Part shown: positions 1 through 7,691 of the stretch, in pieces | How the letters are laid out: each line of letters opens with the position of its first letter | How positions within the stretch are numbered: the first letter of the stretch is position 1 | Source of the DNA: Hoeflea_A sp039025395 | GTDB taxonomy: Bacteria; Pseudomonadota; Alphaproteobacteria; Rhizobiales; Rhizobiaceae | Reading direction: 5' to 3' | Length of the DNA: 64,000 nt | Assembly (NCBI GenBank): GCA_039025395.1 | Contig: JBCCOK010000020.1 | Span: 1 to 64,000 of the forward strand | Notes under the pieces: model-generated | Database searches by the model: none | Seen by the model: only the letters and a program-made list of their open reading frames with translations | Told to the model about the DNA's origin: nothing | Translations under genes and position numbers: made by a program

Positions 1-137
1 AACTGCACCATGCCGGAATTCGCGAACATCAGCGTTGGATCGTTGCGCGGCACCAGCGGGCTGGAGGCGACGACTTCGTGTCCGTGACGGTCGAAATAAT
101 CGATAAATGCCGTTCGGATGTCGTTTACGCTGCTCAT
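1..137 (-). CDS. alaS: Alanyl-tRNA synthetase, N-terminal fragment
   Basis: The gene reads leftward off the window edge and only about 45 N-terminal residues are present. They match the start of class II alanyl-tRNA synthetase: a short FIDYF helix, then SSPLVPRNDPTL and LMFANSGMVQ, which belong to the motif 1 region of the catalytic core. The enzyme charges tRNA-Ala with alanine in the cytoplasm. The ATG at 137 gives MSSVND. It lies downstream of recA on the same strand, the usual recA-alaS order in Rhizobiales, but a terminator-like hairpin separates them, so alaS probably has its own promoter. The fragment is partial only because of the window boundary. Confidence 0.93.
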   Translation of the reverse strand, partial: MSSVNDIRTAFIDYFDRHGHEVVASSPLVPRNDPTLMFANSGMVQ

Positions 138-302
138 ATGACGACCTTTGATTGTTCTTGTCCTGTGAACCGTCTGATTGTTCCAGGGAGCGTTTTCGGC
201 TTGGCTTTTATCGGTCCGGCGTGGGGCTGTCCAGACGATCAGTCGCAGCCCGGTGCGGATGCCGCCTCAACTGCGAATGAGAAGCGTCTAAACTGCAAAA
301 TC

Positions 303-334
303 AAAAAGGCCAGCAGCGCATCCGCCACCGGCCT
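303..334 (-). terminator. Rho-independent terminator of recA
   Basis: On the minus strand, 35 nt past the recA stop, an AGGCC/GGCCT stem (334-330 with 311-307) encloses a smaller GCG/CGC stem and is followed directly by a run of T (306-303). The stem plus U-tract is the standard intrinsic terminator layout, and the position fits the end of recA. Confidence 0.65.
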
Positions 335-368
335 ATTTTAGCCTGTATTGATGACGCGGTATTGACGC

Positions 369-1469
369 CTAGCCTTCAGCGACGCCCGCTTCATCCGCAT
401 CGTCATCGCCATCTTCGGGATGTCCATCCTCGAGCAGCTGCTCGGCGATCAGCCCGGCATTCTGACGCAATGCCAACTCGATTTCATCAGACACGGCCGG
501 ATTCTCCTTCAGGAAAAGCTTGGCGTTTTCGCGACCCTGCCCGAGCCGCTGGCTGTTGTAGGAAAACCAGGAGCCGGACTTCTCGACGATACCGGACTTG
601 ACACCCAGATCGATCAGTTCGCCGGTCTTGGAGACACCTTCACCGTACATGATGTCGAACTCAACCTGCTTGAAGGGCGGTGCCATCTTGTTTTTGACGA
701 CCTTGATACGGGTCTGGTTACCAACCACCTCATCGCGGTCCTTGACCGAACCGATGCGTCTGATGTCGAGGCGCACGGAGGAATAGAACTTCAGCGCATT
801 GCCGCCGGTCGTTGTCTCAGGCGAACCGAACATCACGCCGATCTTCATCCGGATCTGGTTGATGAAGATCACCATGCAGTTGGAGCGCGAAATCGACGCT
901 GTCAGCTTGCGCAGTGCCTGACTCATCAGCCTGGCCTGAAGTCCCGGCAGCGAATCGCCCATCTCACCTTCGATTTCGGCGCGCGGCGTCAGCGCAGCAA
1001 CCGAATCGATCACCAAAACATCAATGGCACCCGACCGCACAAGCGTATCGGTGATTTCCAGCGCCTGCTCTCCCGTATCGGGCTGAGAAATCAGGAGGTT
1101 CTCAAGATCGACACCCAGTTTGCGCGCATAGACCGGGTCGAGCGCATGCTCGGCGTCGATAAATCCGCAAATGCCGCCCGCCTTCTGCGCCTCGGCAACA
1201 GTGTGCAGCGCCATTGTCGTCTTGCCGGAACTTTCCGGCCCGTAGATCTCGATAATGCGCCCCTTCGGAAGTCCACCGACACCAAGCGCAATGTCGAGCC
1301 CCAATGAGCCGGTTGAAACGGTTTCGATCTCGACAACGTTTTCATTCGAGCCGAGCTTCATGATCGAGCCCTTGCCGAAGGCCCGCTCTATCTGCGAGAG
1401 CGCCGCATCGAGTGCCTTGCTTTTATCCACCGAATTTTCCTCAACAAGCCGCAATGAGTTCCGTGCCAT
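369..1469 (-). CDS. recA: Recombinase RecA
   Basis: RecA forms ATP-dependent filaments on single-stranded DNA, catalyses strand exchange and stimulates LexA self-cleavage. The protein has 366 residues, normal for the family. Walker A GPESSGKT is at about residues 77-84, Walker B VLVIDSVAAL follows, and the L2 loop region GSPETTTGGNALKF is intact, with an acidic C-terminal tail. I chose the ATG at 1469 because AAGGTGG lies about 6 nt upstream; an in-frame GTG at 1478 would overlap that site. The promoter carries an SOS operator (1536-1552), so damage-inducible expression under LexA is expected. It is transcribed alone, with a terminator after it. Confidence 0.98.
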   Translation of the reverse strand: MARNSLRLVEENSVDKSKALDAALSQIERAFGKGSIMKLGSNENVVEIETVSTGSLGLDIALGVGGLPKGRIIEIYGPESSGKTTMALHTVAEAQKAGGICGFIDAEHALDPVYARKLGVDLENLLISQPDTGEQALEITDTLVRSGAIDVLVIDSVAALTPRAEIEGEMGDSLPGLQARLMSQALRKLTASISRSNCMVIFINQIRMKIGVMFGSPETTTGGNALKFYSSVRLDIRRIGSVKDRDEVVGNQTRIKVVKNKMAPPFKQVEFDIMYGEGVSKTGELIDLGVKSGIVEKSGSWFSYNSQRLGQGRENAKLFLKENPAVSDEIELALRQNAGLIAEQLLEDGHPEDGDDDADEAGVAEG

Positions 1470-1523
1470 TCTGTCCACCTTTAGGTTATATCCGCATCCG
1501 AGGCAATGTTTGACATCCGTGAA

Positions 1524-1552
1524 AATGTACCGTATTTGTTCCGTTTTTGCAA
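1524..1552 (-). promoter_or_regulatory. recA promoter with LexA (SOS) operator
   Basis: On the minus strand TTGCAA (1552-1547) and TACATT (1529-1524) are separated by exactly 17 bp, a good -35/-10 pair 55 nt upstream of the recA start. The sequence from 1552 to 1536 is TTG-N11-CAA, the operator form described for Rhizobium etli recA. It overlaps the -35 element, so a bound LexA would block RNA polymerase. Spacing and motif are seen in the sequence; repression by LexA is inferred from the family. Confidence 0.7.
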
Positions 1553-1950
1553 ATGTGACTATTATAATGATATTATTGATTTAATTGACACGTGTTCTTT
1601 TTTTGTTTTCAGCTTCTTCTCCATAGCGTGACGCCTCCGGATTCGATCCATGAATGGGAGCCGAGACAATGATCGGGATTGGCGAATCGGCGCGATCAGC
1701 GCATTGCCGCTGGCGATGCGCACATCTTTGAAAGACCGCGACAGTCAGCACAGCGCATCGTGTTGAGCAAGCCAACAAATGCGCGGAATAGCTGGAACTG
1801 GAAAACTCTGTACATTCAATAAATGAGCAGTAAATGAGCAATGAACGTCCAATAAACCGGATGTGATCAGCCTTTTTCCTTTTGTGAGTTCAGCCGCCGG
1901 GTAAGCGTGTTACTGAGATCCAAACACAACCGGTATTGGGATCCGCTATC
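1553..1950. other. Intergenic region without a gene
   Basis: About 400 bases lie between the recA promoter and the CcdA-like gene. The part from 1555 to 1610 is AT-rich and probably forms the upstream region of the recA promoter. The short open frames here have no ribosome-binding site and no protein-like composition. No RNA gene or repeat was seen. Confidence 0.5.
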
Positions 1951-2664
1951 GTGGAATTGATTTTTGGCTACCTTGCCGGGCTGCTGACGCTCATAAATCC
2001 GTGTATTTTGCCGGTTTTGCCCATTGCCCTGTCGTCTGCGCTTTCGGCGAACCGGGCCGGACCTTTGATCATGGCCTTTGGGCTCATGACCACATTTACA
2101 ATCCTTGGTCTTTTTGCCGCATCGATCGGACCAGGCATAGGGCTGACCGAGGATGTCATTTCACAGGCAAGCGCCGTCATCATGGTGTTCTTTGGACTGG
2201 TTCTGCTGGTCCCTAACCTCAATGCCCGGTTTGCAACTGCCACAAGCGGTTTCGCCGGTTCGGTCGATCAGAAAATGTTTGGTCTCGACCAAACCGGAAC
2301 GGGTGGACTGTTCCTTGGCGGAATGTTGCTCGGCGCGGTCTGGTCACCCTGCATCGGGCCAACACTGGGCGGCGCAATATCGCTCGCAGCCCACGGCGGC
2401 AGCCTTGTCTGGAGTGGCGCGATCATGCTGTCATTCTCGATGGGTGTCGCGACCATCATCCTGGCGCTTGGTTACGGCGCCAAAGAGGTCATTCGCTCGC
2501 GGCAGCAGGCCATGCGGAGCCTTGCCGCGAAGTCGAGATCCGTGATGGGCTTCGTTTTTCTCGCAGTTGGCTTGGGGATCTTTTTCAAGCTGCACCACAA
2601 GATTGATGCAGCACTTATCAACGTCCTGCCCTACTGGCTTCAAGACCTGTCGGTCGCTCTCTAA
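1951..2664 (+). CDS. CcdA/DsbD-family membrane thiol-electron transporter
   Basis: A polytopic membrane protein of about 237 residues with six hydrophobic segments, the size and layout of CcdA or the core of DsbD. The first segment carries NPCILPVLP and a later one WSPCIGPTLG; the paired cysteines in PC-x-LP/PC-x-GP contexts are the redox centre of this family, which passes electrons from cytoplasmic thioredoxin to the periplasm. The GTG at 1951 follows GGGA by 9 nt; a TTG at 1936 is possible but lacks a ribosome-binding site. The secreted thioredoxin-like gene starts 15 bp after the stop, so the two look co-transcribed, giving a membrane relay and its periplasmic acceptor. It is not close to full-length DsbD, which has extra periplasmic domains. 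Confidence 0.85.
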   Translation: MELIFGYLAGLLTLINPCILPVLPIALSSALSANRAGPLIMAFGLMTTFTILGLFAASIGPGIGLTEDVISQASAVIMVFFGLVLLVPNLNARFATATSGFAGSVDQKMFGLDQTGTGGLFLGGMLLGAVWSPCIGPTLGGAISLAAHGGSLVWSGAIMLSFSMGVATIILALGYGAKEVIRSRQQAMRSLAAKSRSVMGFVFLAVGLGIFFKLHHKIDAALINVLPYWLQDLSVAL

Positions 2665-2679
2665 CTCAGGTATCATATC

Positions 2680-3081
2680 ATGAATAGACGCATTTTCTCG
2701 CTCACCTTCATCTGCGCATTGGCAATGGCCGCAATACCAGCCAAGGCTGCCGAATGGGTTGAATACGACAACGGCGTGATTGCCGATGCCTTGAAGTCGG
2801 GCAAAACCGTTTTTGTCGATTACTCGGCCGTCTGGTGTTCAACCTGCAGGGTGCAAGAACGCAAGATCAATCAGCTTCGGGCAGAAAACCCTGCCTATGA
2901 TCAAGCGATGACATTTGTTCAGGTGGATTGGGATCAATGGGGCAAAGCGCCTGTCAGCACATCGCGCAAGATCCCGCGCCGCTCCACACTGCTTGTCCTG
3001 AAGGGCAACAAGGAACTGGGCCGCATCGTCGCCGGCACGTCCACATCGCAAATCAAAGGCCTGATGGACATGGGACTGTGA
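2680..3081 (+). CDS. Periplasmic thioredoxin-like protein
   Basis: A protein of 133 residues with an N-terminal signal peptide ending near AKA (residues 21-23) and a thioredoxin-like fold. The redox motif is WCSTC (Cys53, Cys56), preceded by a VFVDYSA strand and followed by a VDWDQWG strand. It resembles the C-terminal gamma domain of DsbD as a stand-alone protein. It starts 15 bp after the CcdA-like gene, so the pair is a likely split DsbD-type system reducing periplasmic disulfides. The family's cis-proline lies in the KIPRRSTLLVL stretch, where the usual proline-phenylalanine context is altered. Confidence 0.85.
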   Translation: MNRRIFSLTFICALAMAAIPAKAAEWVEYDNGVIADALKSGKTVFVDYSAVWCSTCRVQERKINQLRAENPAYDQAMTFVQVDWDQWGKAPVSTSRKIPRRSTLLVLKGNKELGRIVAGTSTSQIKGLMDMGL

Positions 3082-3112
3082 AATCAGCCGTATAAACGCT
3101 GATGAGGTGTTA

Positions 3113-3137
3113 AGGAACGGCCGCCGAGGACGTTCCT
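3113..3137 (+). terminator. Hairpin after the thioredoxin-like gene
   Basis: A 7-bp perfect stem, AGGAACG paired with CGTTCCT around an 11-nt loop, begins 31 nt after the stop codon. No T-run follows, so it is only a weak terminator candidate. Confidence 0.3.
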
Positions 3138-3329
3138 GCACCATCAGGGTCCTGATCAAAAAAACTGCAAGGATAGTGAGGCAGATCCCGGCCGCCGTTC
3201 AACGGATCATTTGAAACGCCGAGCAACAGTCAGCCGTGTGGAACCGGCACACTATTACGGAGTGGCGCGCGACCAGTGATCCAGCCTTCCGGGTCTGCCG
3301 GATTTTCGAAACAATGTTCTGTCATAGTC

Positions 3330-3728
3330 TCAGGGCAGTTTCGCGACAACTTTGATTTCCGCAAGCAGACCGGGATAGGCAAGCTCCGAAACCCCAATAC
3401 AGGTCCACGCGCAGGTGCCACGCGGGAACACCTCATCCTTGACCCGAACGAAAGTCTTCATGTGCTCACGCATGTGCACATGGTAGGTCGTCATTTCAAA
3501 AACATCCTCAAAACCGCATTCTGCCTCTAACAGCACCGTCTGCAGGTTTGCCCAGCACGCCCGGAATTGAGCTTCCGGGTCTTCTATGATGGCAAGATCG
3601 GACGTGCGGCCGACTTGCCCTGCGCAAAACAGAAACCCGTTCGCTCTCACTGCGGGGACATATCCGGCCTTGTCGACAATCTGGTTCATCGCCGGTGGAA
3701 CAACCGGTCCGTCTGAGTCCTGTTTCAT
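3330..3728 (-). CDS. RidA family protein (YjgF/YER057c/UK114)
   Basis: About 132 residues with the RidA pattern: VRANGFLFCAGQVGR near the N-terminus and a TTYHVHM strand, followed by PRGTCAWTCIGVSELAYPGLL near the end. RidA proteins deaminate reactive enamine/imine intermediates such as 2-aminoacrylate. The canonical catalytic arginine sits in a C-terminal R-x-x-VEI context; here the corresponding stretch reads LLAEIKVVAKL, so this is likely a non-archetypal subfamily with an uncertain substrate. I chose the ATG at 3728, which has GGGTGA 6 nt upstream; an ATG at 3761 has none. It is convergent with the thioredoxin-like gene and no partner gene suggests a pathway. Confidence 0.85.
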   Translation of the reverse strand: MKQDSDGPVVPPAMNQIVDKAGYVPAVRANGFLFCAGQVGRTSDLAIIEDPEAQFRACWANLQTVLLEAECGFEDVFEMTTYHVHMREHMKTFVRVKDEVFPRGTCAWTCIGVSELAYPGLLAEIKVVAKLP

Positions 3729-3966
3729 GACAATCACCCGGGCGCCGACTTGGATCTCCATATTTTAGACTTGCGTATGATGAAGGGACCTTGGCTTCTT
3801 TGGGGAACTTCATCAACGGGAACCTGGAGGCATCACACGCGACAAGCCAAAAGGCTGAAACCTGCAAATATCGAGAGGCGAACGACTGCCGCACAAAGAA
3901 AGCAAACGCAGGATGAACATTGCCTATTCAGAATAGCTTCATCTGCGGTGCAAATGTTGAGATCAA

Positions 3967-4497
3967 CTAGGCAGCTCGTCTCGCCACGATCATAATGGCA
4001 GCGTGAAGAAGGATGACCAACACTGCGGATGCGACGTGAATGCCAATAGAAGCGGGAACCGTCACGAAGATCCAGATCGCAAGGGGAAGGAACAGCGCGA
4101 TCGCAGTCCAAAGACCAGGGTTGTACTTTCGGAAGACTGCAGCCCAAACGATGTGAACGAAGCCGTTGATTGCAAGCAGATATGCCGCCAGCACTCCCCA
4201 CGAAGGCGAGAATGATGCGAGATAGAAGACAACCAAAAGCAGGAACCACACGAAGATCACGTTGATGATCCAGATATCCATTGCTGAAAGGCCCTTTGCA
4301 TTTGGCCCCATCGTGCCATTCAAGAACTCGGCGAAGCGATTCTGATCGTGCTCTTCATACTGGTGCAACATGTATATCGGCAGCGCCAGGAAGACCGGTA
4401 AGGCAATCCCCGATCCAACGAATGGATACAAGCCGAGGAGGAGGAGCGCGATGGGCGGAGTGGCATAAACCCAATTTTGAAACAGACGATTCAGCAT
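3967..4497 (-). CDS. HXXEE domain membrane protein
   Basis: A predicted inner-membrane protein of 176 residues with four to five hydrophobic segments. Just after the second segment it has HQYEEH, the H-x-x-E-E signature that names this uncharacterised family, followed by the aromatic and charged stretch expected there. I chose the ATG at 4497 because it begins directly before the first membrane segment; an upstream in-frame start at 4575 would add 26 unlike residues. No function is known. The conserved His and Glu residues at the membrane face suggest metal or substrate binding, but that is inference. No operon partner is evident. Confidence 0.75.
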   Translation of the reverse strand: MLNRLFQNWVYATPPIALLLLGLYPFVGSGIALPVFLALPIYMLHQYEEHDQNRFAEFLNGTMGPNAKGLSAMDIWIINVIFVWFLLLVVFYLASFSPSWGVLAAYLLAINGFVHIVWAAVFRKYNPGLWTAIALFLPLAIWIFVTVPASIGIHVASAVLVILLHAAIMIVARRAA

Positions 4498-4905
4498 TAT
4501 GTGTAGACTATCACTTAGGTGTTTTGAGTTAAGAACAGATTGGCGAACGTTAAGTGTTCGAGTATGTGGCCTCAATCAAATCCGGATAAACATAACGCGA
4601 GACTTCTGAACGATCGCGTTCAAGACTGAAAGTCCGTTGTGGCCGTGGCTTGGCGTGAACCAGCGCAACCGGGTTGTTCGGTTTGGGATAAGGTTTATGG
4701 TCTCACCGCCATGATGATCTCGATATTTGAATTCGCCTTGATTCCCCTTCTATAGCGTTTGGCAACTGCGCCATTTGGTATGGATGGAGGAAATAATCGC
4801 CTGCGTTCGCGGGCTTGATTTGTTTGTCACTCACGCTGCCAGCATTGCCACTCACGCTGCCAGCAGCAGCATCGGCAAGCACCCAATAAGCGAAAAGCAA
4901 ACATC
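4498..4905. other. Intergenic region with a short direct repeat
   Basis: No convincing gene lies in these 408 bases between the divergent HXXEE and PhyH genes, so promoters for both should be here. The main visible structure is a 17-nt direct repeat near its right end, listed separately. A minus-strand open frame at 4703-4900 has no ribosome-binding site and looks accidental. Confidence 0.5.
4828..4865 (+). repeat. 17-bp direct repeat, period 21 bp
   Basis: CACTCACGCTGCCAGCA occurs at 4828-4844 and again at 4849-4865, two helical turns apart, ending 40 bp before the PhyH-type start codon. It could be a tandem regulator site or a simple duplication; the sequence does not decide. Confidence 0.7.
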
Positions 4906-5724
4906 ATGTCAGAAACTTATCCTGAATCTGCGGCCGTTCTAAGCGACGACCAAGTACAGCAATTCATCCGGGATGGATTTGTCCGGCTCGATGGTGCATT
5001 CCCCCGCGAGCTTGCCGACGAATGTCTCGCTTACTTATGGCGTGATACTGGCTGTGATCCGGATAACCCCTCGACATGGACGAAACCGGTCATCTGGATC
5101 GACGGCCATGGAGAGGAGCCATTTGAAAAGGCTATCAATACACCGAAGCTTCACGGGGCACTCGATCAAATCGTTGGTAAGGGGCGGTGGCGCCCACGCT
5201 CAGGTATCGGTAGCTTTCCGATACGGTTTCCAAGCTCTGTCGATCAGGGCGATACCGGTTGGCACGTGGATAAGAGCTTTGCCGCGGAGGAATCTGTTCA
5301 GGGTGACTTCAATTCGTGGCGTGCGAACGTCACGTCCAAGGACCGGGCGCTGTTGATGCTCTTCTTGTTTTCCGATGTGGGACCGAAGGATGCACCAACG
5401 CGGATTCGGCTCGGATCTCACCGCGATATCGCTCGGTTGCTCCAACCCGCTGGTGAAGCGGGGCTGCCGTCGATCAAAATTGATGCGGCTGCAAATGCCC
5501 TGACACATTGCCCAGAGGTACTGGCCTCTGGCGAAGCGGGGACCGTCTTCTTATGTCATCCTTTTCTTGTTCATGCAGCGCAACTCAATCGAGGAAACGC
5601 ACCACGATTCCTCGCTCAGCCTTGCCTGTATCCCAAGGTACCGCTTCAATTGTCCAGGGATGATAACAACTACTCACCTGTTGAAACGGCCATACGCCAA
5701 GCTATTGGGAAACAGGGTAACTGA
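4906..5724 (+). CDS. Phytanoyl-CoA dioxygenase (PhyH) family protein
   Basis: A soluble protein of 272 residues of the Fe(II)/2-oxoglutarate-dependent PhyH family. The iron ligands are visible: WHVDKS supplies the H-x-D pair at about residues 118-120, and the distal histidine lies in HPFLVHAAQLNRG, followed by an arginine (PRFLAQP) in place to bind 2-oxoglutarate. The N-terminal part (QFIRDGFVRLDGAFP) is typical of the family. Such enzymes hydroxylate varied small molecules, so the substrate cannot be named. It stands alone, divergent from the HXXEE gene and convergent with the OYE-type gene. Confidence 0.85.
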   Translation: MSETYPESAAVLSDDQVQQFIRDGFVRLDGAFPRELADECLAYLWRDTGCDPDNPSTWTKPVIWIDGHGEEPFEKAINTPKLHGALDQIVGKGRWRPRSGIGSFPIRFPSSVDQGDTGWHVDKSFAAEESVQGDFNSWRANVTSKDRALLMLFLFSDVGPKDAPTRIRLGSHRDIARLLQPAGEAGLPSIKIDAAANALTHCPEVLASGEAGTVFLCHPFLVHAAQLNRGNAPRFLAQPCLYPKVPLQLSRDDNNYSPVETAIRQAIGKQGN

Positions 5725-5735
5725 CCCCTTCGTTC

Positions 5736-5769
5736 GCCGCTCCGCTCGGTATTTTTCGAGCGGGGCGGC
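5736..5769 (+). terminator. GC-rich hairpin between convergent genes
   Basis: A 13-bp stem, GCCGCTCCGCTCG paired with CGAGCGGGGCGGC with one G-U pair, closes an 8-nt T-rich loop and begins 12 nt after the PhyH stop. The following ATCTTGACC is a poor U-tract, so termination is plausible but not certain. Confidence 0.5.
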
Positions 5770-5898
5770 ATCTTGACCAATTTCTGTGCGGTATGTCTGC
5801 TTTTCTAACGACTCAATTGATCAGCGTTCCTTCCATATTGCTTCTGCGTGTCGGCACGCCATTGATTGAACGCGTGATCCAATCGTGCGGGTTGAATT

Positions 5899-7080
5899 TT
5901 ATGCCGGTCGAAGGCCAAGCTTGGTTAGAAGACGTTCGCGTTTGTTCAGCCACCAGCCCGCCTCGATGGGCCATAACGCGTAGCCTTCACCCTCGCCCAG
6001 TCTTGCGGCTGCGTGCAAAGGCCAATTCGGGTCATCGAGGAACTCTCTTGCAAGGGCAACCATGTCGGCTTGCCCTGAAGAAACGATCTCTTCGCAGACA
6101 TCCGCATCCCACAAAAAGCCGACAGCCATGGTTGCGATATCTGCTTCCTTGCGAATTTGGTCGGCAAACGGAGCCTGAAAACCCTGCTTTACGACCATCC
6201 GCTGCGGTCTGTCTTTGCCGCCAATCCCGCCTGATGAACAATCGATGATGTCAACGCCTGCCGCCTTAAGAGCCTTTGCCGTTTCGACGGCATCCTCAAC
6301 TTCGATGCCCCCATCAAGCCAGTCGGTGGCAGACAGTCGAAATGCTAGAGGATAGCGATCAGGCCATTGGGAACGGATCGACCTGGCGACTTCGACCGCA
6401 AAGCGACGTCTGTTTTCAGGGCTTCCGCCCCATTTGTCTGTGCGTTGATTGGCGATTGGGGACAGGAACTGATGAACCAGAAATCCATGGGCGGCATAGA
6501 CTTCGATGATCTGGAAGCCAGCCTCCAAGGAACGGCGGGCCGCATCGCCGAATGATCGGATCACCCTCTCGATTGCCGGCTCCGTCATTTCGACGGGCGC
6601 AGGCCAGCCCTCGGCATAGGGGATCGGTGAAGGTGCGATCGCCTGCCACGGCCGCTCGTTTCTCTTCGAAACATCCGTGTCGTCGATCGGCGTTTCACCG
6701 TGCCATGGCCGCCGCTCGGAGGCCTTGCGGCCCGCATGAGCGAGCTGGATGCCCGGTACCGCGCCCTCGTCAACCAGGAATTTGGCAATGGGGATCAGGC
6801 CATCAATCTGGGAGTCTTCCCATAGCCCCAGATCCCCATGTGTTCTCCTGCCATCCATCTCAACAGCAGTGGCCTCGCAATAAACCAGACCAGCACCCCC
6901 CAGAGCGAAACGGCCAAGATGCACCATATGCCAGGCATTTGAATGGCCATTGATTGCCCGGTATTGGCTCATCGGCGAAACGGAAATCCGGTTTTTGAAG
7001 GTGACGTCGCGCAATCTGATGGGAGAAAAAAGAGTAGATATATCGGCCTCACTTCGCTGAACTGGAACTGGCATGCACAA
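5899..7080 (-). CDS. NADH:flavin oxidoreductase, Old Yellow Enzyme family (YqjM-like)
   Basis: An FMN-dependent ene-reductase of 393 residues, normal for the thermophilic-like (YqjM/XenA) class, which reduces activated C=C bonds with NAD(P)H. Visible family motifs are QLAHAGRKAS, the substrate-binding pair in YAAHGFLVHQFLSP (H-x-x-H), and the NQRTDKWGGSPENRRRF signature. In YqjM and XenA a cysteine near the N-terminus (PMCMY/PMCQY) tunes the flavin; here that stretch is SPMSQY, so residue 38 is serine. This may shift redox potential and substrate range. It is transcribed alone and no regulator is adjacent, so the physiological substrate is unknown. Confidence 0.93.
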   Translation of the reverse strand: MCMPVPVQRSEADISTLFSPIRLRDVTFKNRISVSPMSQYRAINGHSNAWHMVHLGRFALGGAGLVYCEATAVEMDGRRTHGDLGLWEDSQIDGLIPIAKFLVDEGAVPGIQLAHAGRKASERRPWHGETPIDDTDVSKRNERPWQAIAPSPIPYAEGWPAPVEMTEPAIERVIRSFGDAARRSLEAGFQIIEVYAAHGFLVHQFLSPIANQRTDKWGGSPENRRRFAVEVARSIRSQWPDRYPLAFRLSATDWLDGGIEVEDAVETAKALKAAGVDIIDCSSGGIGGKDRPQRMVVKQGFQAPFADQIRKEADIATMAVGFLWDADVCEEIVSSGQADMVALAREFLDDPNWPLHAAARLGEGEGYALWPIEAGWWLNKRERLLTKLGLRPA

Positions 7081-7341
7081 ACATCCGGGATCAACCCGTT
7101 GCCGCTCTGGCCTTTCCTTATAGGTTTACTCAGCCCGCCGTGAAAATGCTGCCGCATCACAGTTGATCACATGATCTTCAACAGCAGCTTATTCGGGATG
7201 GCGCTCGCATACAGAAGAATAAGCCGGAGCTCTGACTGGCTTCCGGCATGGGGCAACTTGTCTTTGTTTTGCAAGATATCCGGTAGCGTTAGCCCCTAGG
7301 GGACGTTTCGCTATGCCGCAAGATTGGCGTTGATACCGGGA

Positions 7342-7539
7342 TTACAGCCCGCGAAAGGCCGAGCGCGTGCTATCCTGTTCGGTTATAGCGCGAAAAACAG
7401 CCATGCCCTCTTGCGTCGGTTGGCCTGATGCATCGATCCACCCGCGAGCCTGCGCGGGTCCGGTAAGTCCTGATCTTTGGTCGTAGGGTTCGAGCATTCC
7501 TGCAAATGAAACCAGCGTTGCTACAATACCGTTTTCCAT
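7342..7539 (-). CDS. Small protein of unknown function
   Basis: An open frame of 65 residues that looks real: a GGAGG ribosome-binding site (7550-7546) lies exactly 6 nt before its ATG, and the composition is protein-like (PYDQRSGLTGPAQARGWID, then GQPTQEGMAVFRAITEQ). The N-terminal third is mildly hydrophobic without being a clear membrane segment or signal peptide. I recognise no domain. It stands alone between the OYE-type gene and the methyltransferase on the same strand, with more than 150 bp on either side, so it is probably expressed by itself. Confidence 0.6.
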   Translation of the reverse strand: MENGIVATLVSFAGMLEPYDQRSGLTGPAQARGWIDASGQPTQEGMAVFRAITEQDSTRSAFRGL

Positions 7540-7691
7540 AACGAGCCTCCATCACTGGAGACTCTTCGGAAAAAAGACGATCCCGGATCAATCTCTGTCT
7601 CGTGTCAATGCGTTCGATAGGTACAAATCCAGCTCAACCTATATTCTCAAACCAACCAAACGCGCATTTGCGAGCAGAATAATTTTTCAAG

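Noticed and set aside
420..1307. Long open frame (295 codons) antisense to recA
   Set aside because: recA on the other strand has full family identity and codon-position bias; the antisense frame has no motif or ribosome-binding site.
1594..1608. GTTC-N7-GTTT, close to the GTTC-N7-GTTC SOS motif
   Set aside because: The last base mismatches, the spacer is all T, and it lies about 125 bp from recA, while a better operator overlaps the promoter.
1581..1841. 86-codon minus-strand frame upstream of recA
   Set aside because: It has no ribosome-binding site, is Cys/Ser/Arg-rich without pattern, and lies in an AT-rich promoter region.
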